64,000 nucleotides of DNA from Oxytricha trifallax (lineage: Eukaryota > Ciliophora > Spirotrichea > Sporadotrichida > Oxytrichidae), in contig ARYC01001842.1 of assembly GCA_000711775.1 (NCBI GenBank), positions 45,755 through 109,754 on the forward strand. The letters run 5' to 3'. A program made the position numbers and the translations under genes. Shown piece after piece: positions 1-12,313 of this stretch (its first letter is position 1; each line of letters starts with the position of its first letter). The notes under the pieces were generated by a model. That model was given only the letters and a program-made list of their open reading frames with translations, ran no database searches and was not told where the DNA came from.

Positions 1-2027
1 AAGGAATCGAGAAAAGCTCGTAATTATTTCTCTACTACCTTAAATAATATAAATAAAGGTAATGATTTATAATGAAAAGTTGAAATTATTAATATAACAT
101 TGTAACAAAAGTGAGTCACTGTATTTTTTTTCACAATTGTTTGAATATTAAAATTTACACATTGGCTCGACCAAAACTGTCAATTAAGCTTAAGTAGTTT
201 GAACGATAAAATATTTATATAAATTTTTGCCACTTTTCTATGACTAAATTTATAGCATGGAATAGGTAGGTATTTCATATTAGAGTTTTAATTTAAATAA
301 TATTTCAACAAATTGATTTATATATGTTGCTTTATATATTTTGTATTATTAAATATTTGCTAATTATTGTTTAAAAATGTTTTTAATCATATATTAAAAA
401 TAAAACTGCAAAAGTAAACAAGTTAAGAATAATCTATTAATTATATTGATGAATCAATTTATCAAATCAGTTTTTTTATATTGTCCAATGATGTTTGTAG
501 TAAAATATTTTAATTAAATGAACATGGATTTTAATATTTATTTTCATTGGAGGAGATTCTTTTATATTATATCTTATTAAAGAATAATCTTTAACAGAGT
601 AGGAAATTCATAAACGAAGAAATCTTCTATTTCCAGCATCCTTGAATGTTAAATATATAAGCTTAAAAATTACTATTAAATACTAATATTAATAGTATTC
701 GAGAAATGCTCGGATAAAAATATATAATCGATACAGCTTCAAGCTTCCATTTTAAGTGAAAAACATATGAATAACGAAGATCAAAGACAGTGTATGAAAA
801 TTAAATAGTATAAGGAAGTAAGTTTCCTAAGAAATTTAAAAAATGAGCTTATATTTAATTCAAAGAAAAGCCAATAAAATAAAAAGAATCATACTGAAAA
901 CTCTAGATAGGGTAACGAAAGAAATATTTATATTTTCATTAACTAACAATTATATGGTGTAAAAATAAATAAAAGAAAGCAAGGACAGCCTCAAATTTTT
1001 AAATGTGGCTATTTCGCATGTCTAACCCCTATATATTCATAATATAAAATTTAAATCAATCCCAAGTTTGTCTCATCTTGTTCATTTTCCTCTAACTAGC
1101 AATGTTAATATACTAAAGCTCTCTTTGAAAATTTTAGAAGCGAATTGAGTGAAAAAGCACCCAATTTTTTGAATTATTATTTTTGTTAAGAAAAATAAAA
1201 TAAAGTAGCACTTCCATCTTTGAATCTCTTTCTCTGAATGTTTAAATAATTATAGAAACTTATTGAGAATTCTCTATTATTTGATGGGGAATTTGTGCTA
1301 AAATCGAAGGCAGGGTTGATCATGTCTGAAATCTTGAGATAGAGAAATGAATTATTAAAAAGATAGATATCAATATAAGTGACAATCTATTAATTAATTA
1401 AAAATATAAATTAATTTAATTAATATTCCCAATATATAATACACCCATAATAAATTATGAAAGGTATAATAAAGTTAAGAATTTAAGCTCAAAGTGATTC
1501 AATTGCCTTATATTTATAAAACCCTTAACTTAAAAAGTTGGTAAATATCAGTGTAGAAACAAATAAATCACCAGTTTTTTAGATTTACATATACTAAAAT
1601 CTTAATATACACACCTTTAATAAAATCTTTAAATTTTGTATGAATAAATATAGATTTTCGGATCAAATGATAGTAATAATTATAAAATAGTGAGTCAAGA
1701 AAAAGAGGGGCCTGTCTATCCAGTTTATATACTCATAATATTAGAGAAATGAGACTAAAGCAAAAATTCAAATAAAATTGGAGAAAGAGAAAGTCGATTA
1801 ACTTTAGAATTATGGAAAAGAGTTTATGGGAAGAGCCTAACTATATTTAATAATTATAAAAGAACTCAAAATAAACTAAAATATTTCAAGTTATATAGTA
1901 GGCATGTTTATGAAATAATTTAAAAATATTCTTTTGAAAAATCATAAAAATTACCTAATAGTGACATTGAATTATAAAAAGGAATAACTCTATTAATATA
2001 TAGAAGTTTAAAATCTAGATGATAAAA
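1..2027. other. AT-rich germline DNA, no gene seen
   Basis: Very AT-rich sequence without a protein-like frame on either strand when only TGA is treated as stop. No tRNA-like fold, tandem array or inverted repeat stood out. It is typical of germline-limited spacer or IES DNA; small MDSs of a few tens of bases could be hidden here and would need the somatic genome to reveal. Confidence 0.5.
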
Positions 2028-2384
2028 TCAAAACTTTCTAAGAATGTACTTTTGGGGGAATAAGCATTTATGAAAAATAAGTGGAATGCTATAATTTAAA
2101 ATGAAAACTAATAAAACTTAAAAGGATTAGTATAGGTAATTGCAGAGATGAAATCCCGAAACAGCTTTGTCATTTCTCCATTCTCCTTCATATTTCGCAC
2201 CATCTGGCCATACCTACTTTGTTGTTCCAGTAGATTCCCAGTGTCTTTAGAGCTCTCGGTCTACTGACGTCGCCACTTCTGTTGGTAAGTATTGCTGAAA
2301 TAAAAAAATTTTAGATATGTTTTTTGTAACTTACAAATTTTAGTAAATAACCAGCAGCTCCAGGAACACCATCTTTAGGTTTTC
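2028..2384 (-). CDS. 3' end of a gene with a MORN-like motif (two exons)
   Basis: On the minus strand a short exon ending in residues GYLLKF (about 2335-2384) is followed by a 40-nt intron with GT/AG ends (2295-2334) and a last exon read in phase 0. The second exon encodes QYLPTEV, then a MORN-type motif WPDGAKYEGEWRND. MORN motifs usually occur in tandem and bind membranes or scaffold proteins; only one is visible, so this is a gene piece. TAA/TAG must be read as Gln. The terminal TGA is at 2028-2030, but the frame beyond the motif looks low in complexity and may be non-coding. The same intron and exon start recur at 3.7, 28.9 and 29.5 kb, so this is one member of a dispersed family. The MORN name is moderately sure; the limits are rough. 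Confidence 0.5.
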
Positions 2385-3472
2385 ATTTTTTCTTAATTAA
2401 TTTCATTTGAATTTATCGATTCTCTATTATAAATTGTAATTCTCAATATTCTTTAAAATCTATTTATAAAATTGTCTATTCTAGCTGCCAGAGTTACTTA
2501 AACATAACCAAAAAGTTAACATCTTATATTAATTACAGGAAATTTACTTCAGGGTTTTAATAATTACAAGATAGGGTGAAATTTTCATTTTTTAAATTGT
2601 TATTATAATTTAGATGAAACAAAACTATGAAATAAGGGACTTCAAAATTATAACCTATAATAAATTTATATTTGCATTAATATCTCTCAAAAACATTTAA
2701 TTTAGGTAAAAGATGATGGAAATAAATTAATGAAAAATTTAATCTCATAAATCTTATTCAATTTTAATTGTCAAGATGGAATAACGAAGTATTTATTCAT
2801 AAACTCCCTTTATTGCTGCATAATGAATATGAGTGAACGAGATTGACATATTAATTAATTGACGTTTATTTGGGGATTATGAATTAAAAAATGAGAAAGA
2901 GTTAATAAATCTTAGAATCATCTTATAATAAAGTTTAAATATTTTAAATTACATCATCAATGTGATTGTTAAGTTAATTAAATCGAATGATTACTAAATA
3001 AAGGTTAATTGCTTTAAACATAATCCAAGTGAATCTACTCTTTGTAAACTTTGCTTACTTGCTATAAGATTAAATAAAAAAAAAATTGAGTTTATAGCTT
3101 AAAAGATTCTCAAAATTTGTATCGTACATACTAAATTTTTCTTTACTCCATTCACTCTTAGCAGAAAATTACTTTTCATAACCAGCACTCTGAGCTGAAT
3201 GACTCTGAATAATTTATAGCAAAATTAATTTTAAAATTGATAAGTCTAACTAAGGATCTATCTAACTTTACAGAGTTGCTAGTTTTAGTCAGCAATTCTA
3301 GACAAGCTAATTAAAATATGACTATATACAGTTTTAAGGAAAGAACAACCAGATAGAAATAATTACAAAGAAAGAAAATAGAGAGATGGGGAAACTGTAG
3401 TTTTAGATATTAGATTTTGATAAAGCGGGGCTTTAAGATTAAATTTGTTAGCCATATCTTGTCTAGTAGGAT

Positions 3473-3800
3473 TTAATTAATTAATATAATCCAATTAGAC
3501 ATAGTGGAAAATAATTTAAATAATTTCAACCAAAATAAGCTGATTAGAAAAATTAAGTTAAAATTATAAAGAAATTTTAGTAAAAGAATTAAAAATAAAA
3601 ATCTTAAATAACCTGTTTCATCATCTTCTTTATCGTCTTCCTCGTCATCATCATCAGTAGGTATTAGTTTTCGTTGTCTCCTCTCTGAGTGCCTGACGAA
3701 GCATCTATCTGGTGACACCTCTGGTCCTACCAGGTATGGCCACTAAAAAGAAAATATTAAAAGATATGCTTTTCGTAACTTTAATTTAAGTGAATGCACC
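3473..3800 (-). CDS. Paralogous last exon with acidic tail (MORN-associated family)
   Basis: Minus strand. A 37-nt intron (3743-3779) ends in TTTTTAG and is followed by an exon encoding WPYLVGPEVSPDRCF, then a basic stretch and a run of Asp/Glu (about residues 25-40). The intron and exon start align with those at 2.3, 28.9 and 29.5 kb (shared YL..PEV..S.D pattern), so it is a family member. The acidic run is absent from the 2.2-kb copy but present in the 28.9-kb copy. The upstream part of the gene is not visible, so it is a fragment or a single MDS. Function unknown. Confidence 0.45.
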
Positions 3801-5607
3801 ACTTCTGATTAATAATAATACTTACTAATATACTATCTTTTCTCAATTAAAATAGGGATTATCAAATTTTAAAAAATAATTATATATTTGGCATATATAA
3901 ATGTCTAAAAATTAGACATAGTAAACTTCATTCGATAGTAGCTGGATATTTAATGTTGGTGATATTTTACTTCTTATTAGGAGGGAGCTAGCTCAACTTT
4001 AATTTAAACGCAAATTAATTAAATTTTAAGGCACTAAATTAAGTTATAGTAAACTTGCTCCCACGATTGTATATCTCAGTGCAACTATGGTAAAGTCCAC
4101 CATATTTTAAAATCCCTATAGATTGAGTCTTGAATCATTCAACTTGGATAATTCTTGCATGCACAAAGAATAACAATAATGTAAATAATACTATATTTTC
4201 ATTCGGGGCTCGATCGAATAATTACTATGGAAAACATTAGCCCTATAAAGGTTTTTAAACTTTTTTTAGGTGATCGATAGAGTGGAGTCTTTCATCTATT
4301 TCCTCTGTTGTTTCCTTTCCTTTTGTTTACTTTCCAATAGGTTTTCTTACTCTTCTTTTCTTCTTCTTTCCTCTTGATTTATTGAGAGTTTTTTTGATGT
4401 TGTCTCCGTCTCTCATGAGGATCAATTTTTTTATTTGAGTGAGAAAGAATATTCTTTTCTCAAATATTATGTTATTTTTGAATCTGATCGTTAGTAGTTT
4501 AATTTTGTCAGAATTTATGAAATTTAAATGTTTTTGAAAATTTTTTCCACAAACAATTGGTTCTATTTTTTACGCATCTGTTTTTTCAAATAATGATGCA
4601 GCATTTTCCAATGGCTTCTACACCCTTCATTATAACTAGAGCGAAAAATATTGTAATTTTTAGCCCACTTAGTTTAATTGATTAATTAAATTATTTGTAC
4701 ATCAACCTAGTTATAGAATTGTCTAGCTTTGGCAGTGATTAACTTACCAAATATAATTAAGACTCTATACTAAAGTTAGAGGTTTCTTTGTGTAGCTTAG
4801 AGTTGATTGTAGACATCCAAATTGATATGCATGATTCACTTTCAACAATATTTTGCTGGAGCTCAATCTTACTTAGGTTATATAATTGTAATTAATATTA
4901 ATAATAATTTTTATTTTTATTTAGAACTAATTTTATTATGAGTTATTGCTTACTTCTTATTTATTAGGCAATAGTGTTTTTGCCTGGTAAAAACAGTCAG
5001 ATTTGTTAAATGCCAGATCACTTGACTCGTTTGAGTACAAGTTGTCATTGAGGATTACTTTGCCCTCTAAGTTCCAGTTAGAGTAATGGTCTCTCTCATA
5101 TATTTTCCTTTTTTTTATTTTAATAATGATTGATTATATGGAAAGAACTCATGGAGTTTCTTTCTTTTGATAGGACGTATTCTCAGTTGTCATTATAACT
5201 TGTATTTACATTTTTAATTAGTGAGGTGTCCAATTTTATTAGTTGTTAGAGTAAATGCCCTTGTTTTTGACAGAGTGTGATTGAGGACTATATAGTATCT
5301 TTTTGATCGTTAGCAATTTTTACCTGACTATTTGTTAGGAATTGATGACCATTTTGTTGACTTGAGGAGTATTAGTAGTTATAAGATTTTTAAGAATACT
5401 CTTTTTGTATAAGAGCTAATGAATTTCTAGCTTGTAAGAGCTGATGTAGTCGTATTTTTTCCTAATTATTCTATAATTCGGATAGTAATAGTCTATAAAA
5501 TATGAAGTGCCCATTGATTTTTGTTATTTTGTTATTAATTTGATTGCATATTTGTTTAATTGCTTTCAGCTTGAGTATATATAAGGCATCTATAGTATAT
5601 GCTCAAT
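3801..5607. other. AT-rich spacer with a T/G-rich stretch
   Basis: No convincing coding block. From about 4980 to 5560 the plus strand is T- and G-rich and somewhat less AT-rich than its surroundings, but no frame gives a balanced protein. It ends at the AAT target site (5605-5607) of the first TBE. Confidence 0.4.
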
Positions 5608-5690
5608 CAAAACCCCAAAACCCCTTAGTGAGGTTTATAAGTGCTTTGATTAGTAGGGTAAAGTTGGGGTTTTATTAGGTTAGTAGAGAA
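5608..5690 (+). repeat. TBE-1 left terminal inverted repeat
   Basis: About 80 bp. It starts with the 17-nt telomere-like tip and includes an internal GGGGTTTTATTAG segment. It matches the reverse complement of 9512-9594 with very few differences, one being a G missing from the AGGGTTAG run near the inner end. Confidence 0.95.
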
Positions 5691-5708
5691 ATTAGGCCAG
5701 TTTGCAAA

Positions 5709-6764
5709 ATGAGAAATAGAAATTAGCGATTTTTGGGGTCTATTTATGATGAGAAATATTTAGATTTACTGCTTAAGCTTAGGTATGGTGCGAGTATTAA
5801 TATAGACTAACTCAAACAAGTGATGAATTATTGTGCGATTGCAAAGCTATTGTGTAAGAGTGCTTCGACTGTAAGGTATCACTGATTGTTAGCTGTTTAG
5901 CATTTCAATTCTGGTTCTTGATAACATCCTGTAAGAAAATAAAAGTTCTCTTAGCAGCATATTTAATATCTCTGCGATTCTTAAGACTCTTAAGTATTGG
6001 GCACATTTCCCACTTGACTAGCGAGCTGTGATGTTTCATCGCAAGTTTCCTGACATGCGTATCTCACCATAGACTATTGCAAATATTTATTGAAGGAATG
6101 GTATTACCTTCAAGACTGTCAATAGAGTGAAGAGAGTGATTGACTTTAATCTGCCATTTTATAGTAATAATTTAAACTATATATATGATTAAATGCAGAG
6201 GTATGTTGATAATAACGTCAAGTTCATACACGCTGATGAAGCTGTGTTTACGTTCAACACCTTTATTAATAAGTCTTGGTACAAGAAGTACGATAATATA
6301 GAAGTGTATGACTAAAAGGTTAAGGTTGTCACTCACGCAATTTTGACTGGTATCAGTGAAGATTCAGGCTTAGAAACTTATGTTATTCATCCTCGCTCTA
6401 TTAAGCCAGAGCAGTATATAGAGTTCTTACATAAGCTAAGAGATAAGTACAACGATCAAGAGATCATCCTGTTTGTTGATAACCTCTCAGTCATAAGACT
6501 AAGGAATCTAAGAAAGCTTTCAAGATAACTCCTGTGTATAACGTTCCTTACAGTCCTCAATTTAATGGAATCGAATTCTATTGGAGTTAGATTAAGACTC
6601 ACAACAAGAAACTCTTGCTGTATCACCTAATGCATGATCTACCAATCGACACAGTAGACTTAATACAGAGTAGTTGCAAGAGATTGGGTAAAGACTAGAC
6701 TACGATATGTGAAAGGAAAGGAAGAATGAATGTTTATTAATAAGTGCTAGACTTAAATGAATGA
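5709..6764 (+). pseudogene. TBE 42-kDa DDE transposase, frameshifted
   Basis: Tc1/mariner-like transposase of TBE elements, which cuts and joins transposon ends through an acidic triad. The first ATG after the terminal repeat gives 352 codons, the usual size. Catalytic residues are visible in HADEAVF (first Asp), LFVDNLSV (second Asp) and PQFNGIEFYW (Glu). TAA and TAG are read as Gln at many sites. There are two lesions. Near 5885 the frame meets TGA where TBE copy 2 has TGC (Cys), followed by an about 10-nt length difference. Near 6490 one base is missing after NLSV, shifting the frame just before the Glu motif. It stops at TGA 6762-6764, six bases from the stop of the opposing 22-kDa gene. 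Inactive as read. Confidence 0.9.
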
Positions 6765-6770
6765 ATTATT

Positions 6771-7320
6771 TCACATATCAAACGAACTCTTAAAAGGATT
6801 CGGCTTCTCTTTCTTTTCTTCCTCAGGTGCTTAACTAGGACCCATGTTTCTTCTCTTTGTACCAGCACCAGCATCTATGTTCATTTCATCAGGCTTTTAA
6901 ACTAAATCAAAGCTTACTAGAGAGATAAGGATGCCTCTTAAGCTCTGCTAGCCACGTCTCGCTTATTAGTATTCCTTGCTTCTTTTAATCTTCAGGAGAA
7001 ATAGAGAAGCGTTTCTTATGAGTTTCTTCTATAATTTATCTCAAATAATCCTCTTTGATTGTACCAAGAACACCAAAGAAGAAGTTTCTTTCAGGCAATT
7101 TATTTGAGAGCTGCTTCTTGCTAGGAAGGTAAATAACCACTTCATCATCTTTCATTGCATCCTCGTAGAGATTTGTGACTGAAATCTCTGGGTAGTTAGG
7201 TATTTCAATCACTTTGATTTCTTTGTTTTTAAAAGCTTTCTTCTCCTCGCAGAGTATTGCTTTTAAGAATGATATTTGAGTACCTTCCATCGTTGGAAGG
7301 AATAGACCAACTGTATACAT
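6771..7320 (-). pseudogene. TBE 22-kDa protein, one frameshift
   Basis: The second TBE gene, about 183 codons, function unknown in the literature I recall. It starts MYTVGLFLPTMEG at 7320 and contains the conserved block NFFFGVLGTIKEDYLR. The frame continues through TAG/TAA (Gln) to about 6905, where one base is lost near SSKL; the shifted frame gives a Lys/Glu-rich tail ending in KSSFDM and TGA at 6771-6773. It is tail-to-tail with the transposase. A diverged homologue of the FGVLGT block lies at 50772-51269. Confidence 0.88.
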
Positions 7321-8012
7321 CGTTGATTAACATCAATTTATTTTACCATGCTAAGTAAGGTATCGATAGAGATCCCTCCTTGCTTCTTAATCTTGATATC
7401 ATTTCTTGAGCCTCAACCCTTTTCATTTGTTCATTGAATGATTCCATCTTTGTTCCTCTTCCTATTAATGAATTTCAAGTTTTAATTTATAGACTTCTGG
7501 ATCCTTTCCTTTAAAATCTTACTATTAAATATGGGCATCTTATAGGAGGTCAACCCTGTAAAGATAAGTGGAGAAAGTTCGCAGAAGCTGTAACAAACTT
7601 CAGAGATGGAGCTCCATTCTTATCAATTTAGTTCCATTAAATTAGTACTAAATTTGTTTAAATTTATTAGTACAGGTACTAAATCCGTTTAAGTTTAATT
7701 GCTACCAATTTAATAGTACCAAAACTTAATTAGTACCTAGTTTTAATCCAGTGAGGTTTTAATGGAAAAGTTCCAATCTGGTTCAAAACTTAATTGGTAC
7801 CAGTACCAACCTGAACTTTATCTGAGTTCGTACCAGAATCAAAATTATTAAGTGCAAAATTACAAAAATTATAGTTATAAACTGAGTATAAATATGAAGT
7901 CTTAGAGCTGAGATAAAACCATCATTAATGCCGAAGCAACTCCTATATAGTCCAGCTATAGCTATAGAGGCTTTAAGAGCTTTATAATAGAAATCTAAAT
8001 TTGAATTTAAAC
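7321..8012. promoter_or_regulatory. Divergent intergenic region of TBE-1
   Basis: This 692-bp space separates the 22-kDa start (-) from the 57-kDa start (+), so it must hold both promoters. Between about 7630 and 7830 it has many degenerate copies of motifs such as TTTAGTACTAA and TTGGTACCA on both strands, giving several short palindromes. The same block is conserved in copies 2 (11.6-12.3 kb) and 3 (63.4-64.0 kb). Whether these are binding sites or only repeats is not known. Confidence 0.5.
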
Positions 8013-9455
8013 ATGGCGGTCAACTTAAATCGTAGAGCGGCACTTTTAGGAGCAGGTCAATCAATGCTTAACTTTGGTTCAACCAAAAAACAAGAAATTA
8101 TATATATTGAGAGGGAGGCAGAGCTAAGAGCTCTTGAATTTGAAGCACAGGTTTTATTATATAGGTTTAAAACATGAAAGAGAAAGCTGAAATAGAAGTT
8201 TAAACATCAATAAAAGATGTTGAGGAAGAAAAGGAACAGCTTCAGATTTAAAGGATTAAAACTTTTGAATGCTAAGACTGCTAAAATTTTTTCTCTACTG
8301 ATTCCAGTTTGAAGAGACATATGAAAGAGGTACACTCTAGGAAAGCTAAGGTGTATTTTAAGCATGATAAGGTCGATGGCAGGTACTAGTGCACGACTTG
8401 TGAGAAGTCTTATACTCACTCAGCTAAAGTTAAGAAACATATGCAGTAGCATCACCTAAGTGAGTTCTTGATTTAAGATAAAGAGACTTAGAAATTAGTG
8501 CCCGCTAAAAGAAAATCTAATAATCTTGAGACTTAAAAAGAACAACAGGAGAAGCTCAAGAGGCAGAAGCGAATAGAATTAATGAATCAACCTGCTGGTA
8601 ATGTCTTTTTAGCATGCTTTTAAGAGAAAGCCATGTATATTCCTGCACTAAATGCAGTAGACCTTAGCACTTGTATTGAAAACTACTTACATATAAACGT
8701 ACCTGCTAAAGCAAAACTCATAGTGGTTGATGACTATGCCTACAAGGTATATACTTTCACCTATCTCCTTAAAAACGAGCAGTATCAAAATGAGTTTGCT
8801 AACGAATATATTGTACTTAGAGAGGCTTAGAAAAAAGATTGCAAGAATTTGCTCAAGCTAGATGGTGTTATTTTAGGGTTTGGTCTCATCGCACTAAGGC
8901 TAAAAAAGTTTGAAATGACTCTCCGAGATTATCTATATTAAAACAGATACCCAGATGACTTGAATATATTCTATCTAATATGATAAAGGTGTTTAGGAAC
9001 TCACGAGCTTGGATACATTCATAGAGATTTGAAGCCTGAAAATGTTATGCTAAACCTTTGCCCTTTAGAAGTAGTCGTAATCGATTTTAATAGAGCCTTA
9101 AGATAAGAGATTGTAACCTTAGCAAAGGTTCTTGGTACTCCAGGTTACTTCCCAATCAGAGAGAAATGGACTAATGGCTCTATTTAGTGGGATGTTTAAG
9201 CAATAGCTGCAATAATTTTAGAGTGCGATATGGAGAGCATGACTTACATTAATACAAAATATGAAAAATAATCAAAAAATCTAGCTGAGAAACACATAAA
9301 CAAGATGATGTATGCTAAGAAATAAAGAAGATTGTAGAGAAGATATAGTAAGAGCTCCAGCATATCCAAGACAATCCTTAGACGATATGCTCGAACCACT
9401 AAAGAAAGCGAGATTCAAGAGATACAACAAAGACAAGCAAGTAAAATTCGTGTGA
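8013..9455 (+). pseudogene. TBE 57-kDa C2H2 zinc-finger / protein-kinase-like protein, frameshifted
   Basis: 480 codons from ATG 8013 to TGA 9453-9455. Domain order: N-terminal basic/coiled segment; finger 1 FECQDCQNFF...H..EVH (about residues 85-108); finger 2 YQCTTCEKSY...H; then a kinase-like domain with the catalytic loop YIHRDLKPENV and VIDFN where DFG is usual. No glycine-rich loop is evident, so kinase activity is doubtful. Compared with copy 3, this copy lacks single bases at about 8155 (a T run), 8965, 8987 and 9001, so it is broken as read. It is separated from the 22-kDa gene by a divergent promoter region. Role in transposition unknown. Confidence 0.9.
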
Positions 9456-9511
9456 TATAATTAAACTAATACTCATTAAATACATATTAAAGTCTCAATA
9501 AACTTGCGTTT

Positions 9512-9594
9512 TCTCTACTAACCCTAATAAAACCCCAACTTTACCCTACTTATCAAAGCACTTATAAACCTCACTAAGGGGTTTTGGGGTTTTG
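9512..9594 (-). repeat. TBE-1 right terminal inverted repeat
   Basis: Reverse complement of the left repeat, ending in the telomere-like GGGGTTTTGGGGTTTTG tip and followed by the AAT target duplication. Confidence 0.95.
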
Positions 9595-9725
9595 AATATA
9601 CCCATTCTCTGTTTTTATACTTTTATGATATAGGTATTATTTTTTTAATTTAAAATCCCATTTTAAAATGTCTATGTTGAGCATTACTTAATTATATTTG
9701 TTATTTAATTTAGACTAATTGTATA

Positions 9726-9992
9726 ATAAAACCCCGTTAGTCAATTAAGAATGAAGATTGGGGATTAAGAATAAAGAAATTAAAATATAATTATTATTGG
9801 CGTAAATTTTAAAGTTATGGCTAATTATTAAAACCATTGGCTCGAATAATTGTCTCTATAAAATAAACCAATCAGGGTGCGTAAATTTGTTTTTAGCCTA
9901 ATTATAATTAATTTTAGCCAATAATAATATATTTTTAATTTCTTTATTCATAATCCCCAATCTTCATTCTTAATTGACTAACGGGGTTTTAT
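9726..9992. mobile_element. Short non-autonomous element with 56-bp inverted ends (MITE-like)
   Basis: The first 56 bp (ATAAAACCCCGTTAGTC...) are repeated almost exactly in inverted orientation at 9937-9992; only two or so bases differ. Total about 267 bp with no coding capacity. A possible target duplication TTGTA flanks it loosely (left TTGTAT before the element, right TTGTAA after). The ends include AAAACCCC, as in TBE, but the adjoining bases are unrelated to TBE. It lies in the 461-bp gap between TBE copies 1 and 2. Confidence 0.8.
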
Positions 9993-10197
9993 TTGTAAAC
10001 TATAAGAAAATATGGGAAATAAAAAATAAAATTTAATATTTTTAAGAATATTTACATTCAAAACCCCAAAACTCCTTAATGAGGTTTATAATTGCTTTGA
10101 TTTGTTGGGTAAAGTTGGGGTTTTATTAGGGTTAGTAGAGAAAATGCATGTTTTATGTGGGATTAATATGTATTTATAGAATATTAATAGTCCTAAA

Positions 10198-11620
10198 TCA
10201 AACGAATTTTATCTGCTTGTCTCTGTTATACTTCATGAATCTTGCTGTCAATAGAGGCTCTAACATATCATATAAGGATTATCTAGGATAGGCAGGGGCT
10301 CTTACTATTGTCTTCTCTACAATCTTTCTTATTCCTTAGCAAACTTCATTCTGCTTTAAATGCTTTTCATGCTTAGTGCCAAAGTAAGCCATACTCTCTA
10401 TATCGCACTCTAAAATTATTGCTGCTACTGCCCATACATCTCATTAAACAGAACCATTCGTCCACTTCTCTCTTGTTGGAGTATTCTGGGTTGCCAAGCA
10501 CCTTTGCTAGTGACACTATCTTTTTTCTTATAGCTCTATTGAAATCTATGACTACTATTTCTAAGGGACAGAGGTTTATCATAACATTTTCTGGCTTCAA
10601 ATCTCTGTGAACATATCGTAGTTCATGAAGCCCTTTCGCACCCTTCGTCATCTCAGAGAGTATCTCGTTGAGATCATCAGGGTATATATTATGATATAGG
10701 TAATCTCTTAGAGTAATTTCAAATTTCTTAAGTCTGAAAGCTATGAAGCCACGATCTAGAATAACTCCATCCAACTTAATCAAATTCTTGCAATTCCTTT
10801 TCTATGCCTCTTTAAGTATGATATACTCGTTCGCGAATTCATTCTAATACTGATCATTCTTAATGAGATAGCTGAAGGGTAGAACTTGTATGCATATTCA
10901 TCGACGACCTTAAGTTTAGCTTTGATAGGGACGTCTATGTTTAAATAATTTTCAATGCAGCTGCTAACGTCAATTGCATTTAGAGCAGGTATATACATAG
11001 CCCCTCTTGTAAGAATACAATAACTGCTCTATTAGCCGGTTGGTTCATCTATTCATAGCGTTTTTATCTCTCAAGCTTCTTCTGCTGCTCTTTCTGTGAT
11101 TCAACTGTATTTGATTTCCATTTGGCTTGCACTAATTTTTAGGTCTCTTGGTCTTAAACCAAGAACTCACTAAGGTGACGTTTCTGCAATTGTTTCTTGA
11201 CTTTAGCTGAGTGGGTATAAGACTTATAACAAGTCGTGCACTAGTACCTGCCATCGACCTTATCATTCTTAAAATATATCTTACTCTTACCAGAGTGCAC
11301 CTCTTTCATATGCCTCTTTAAACTTGAGTCGGTAGAGAATTAATTTTAGGAACTTTGCAGTCAAAGGTTTTTATTTTCTCAATCTGTAGCTGTTCTTTTA
11401 CTTCCTCAACTTCTTCTATTGATGTTTAAACTCCCATCTTAGCTTTCTGCTTCTTGTTCTAGAATTCAATGATAAAAACCTAGGCTCAAATTAAATTGTT
11501 CTTAGCTCTGCCTCCCTCTCAATATATATATATAACTTCTGGTTTCTTAGTGGATCCAAAGTTTAGCTATCATTGACCAGTTCCTAGAGAAGCCGCTTAG
11601 CGGTTTAAGTTGAGAGCCAT
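10198..11620 (-). pseudogene. TBE 57-kDa zinc-finger/kinase gene, decayed copy
   Basis: Starts at ATG 11620 (MALNLN..., as in the other copies) and ends at TGA 10198-10200. The kinase part (10373-10783) is well kept, with YVHRDLKPENVM and VIDFN. Finger 1 has lost its second Cys through a frameshift, and in finger 2 one zinc-binding His is Gln. Several more frameshifts lie between, including one after the VIDFN region. Clearly a pseudogene, more diverged than copies 1 and 3. Confidence 0.88.
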
Positions 11621-12313
11621 GATTAAATATAAATTTAAATTACTATTATAAAGCTCTTAAATCCTCTATAGCTATATCTGGGCTTATAGGAGTTGCTACA
11701 GCATTAATGATGGTTTGATGTCAGCTCTAAGACTTCATTTTTATACTCAGTGTATAGCTATAATTTTTGTAATTATACTCTTAATAATTTTGATTCTGGT
11801 ACTAACTTTGCAAATCCTAGGTTGGTACTGATGCCAATTATGTTTTGATCTAGATTGGAACTTTTCCATTAAAACTTCTCTGGATTAAAATTAGTACTAA
11901 TTAAGTTATGGTACTTTTAAATTGGTACCAATTAAAATTAAACGAATTTAGTACCGGTACTAATTAAATTTAAATAAATTTAGTACTAATTTAATAAAAC
12001 TAAATTGATAATAATGGAGCTCCATCTCTGAAATTTGTTTCAGTTCAGCTTTTACAAACTTTCTCCCCGTATCTTAACAGGGTTGACCTCCTATAAGATG
12101 CACATATTTAATAGTAAGATTTTAAACAGTAGGATCCAGAACTCTATATATTATAATTTTAAATTCATTAACAGGAAGAGGAACAAAGATGGAATCAATG
12201 AGTGCTATAATGAAAAGGGTTGAGGCTTAAGAAATGATCTCAAGATTCAGAAGCAAGGAAGATCTCTATCCATACCTCACTCAACATGGTAAAATTAATT
12301 AATGCTAATCAAC

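Larger units (their letters stand above)
5608..9594 (+). mobile_element. TBE transposon copy 1 (telomere-bearing element), near full length
   Basis: A 3987-bp element bounded by CAAAACCCCAAAACCCC and its reverse complement, i.e. telomere-like C4A4/G4T4 tips. The flanking 3-bp direct repeat AAT (5605-5607 and 9595-9597) fits the ANT target known for Oxytricha TBEs. The inner inverted repeat continues almost perfectly for about 80 bp. It carries the three classic TBE genes: 42-kDa transposase (+), 22-kDa gene (-) convergent with it, and 57-kDa zinc-finger/kinase gene (+). TBEs are confined to the germline and are removed from the developing macronucleus; their transposases are reported to take part in that process. 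All three genes here contain frameshifts. Confidence 0.97.

Noticed and set aside
2207-3742. 11-bp inverted match (TGGCCATACCT / AGGTATGGCCA) read as an inverted MDS pointer
   Set aside because: Both flanking exons are coded on the same strand and are paralogues, so an inverted pointer between them makes no sense; probably coincidence.
8207-8419. Minus-strand 70-codon frame in TBE copy 1 (and its counterpart at 62977-63189)
   Set aside because: Opposite strand of the zinc-finger region of the 57-kDa gene.
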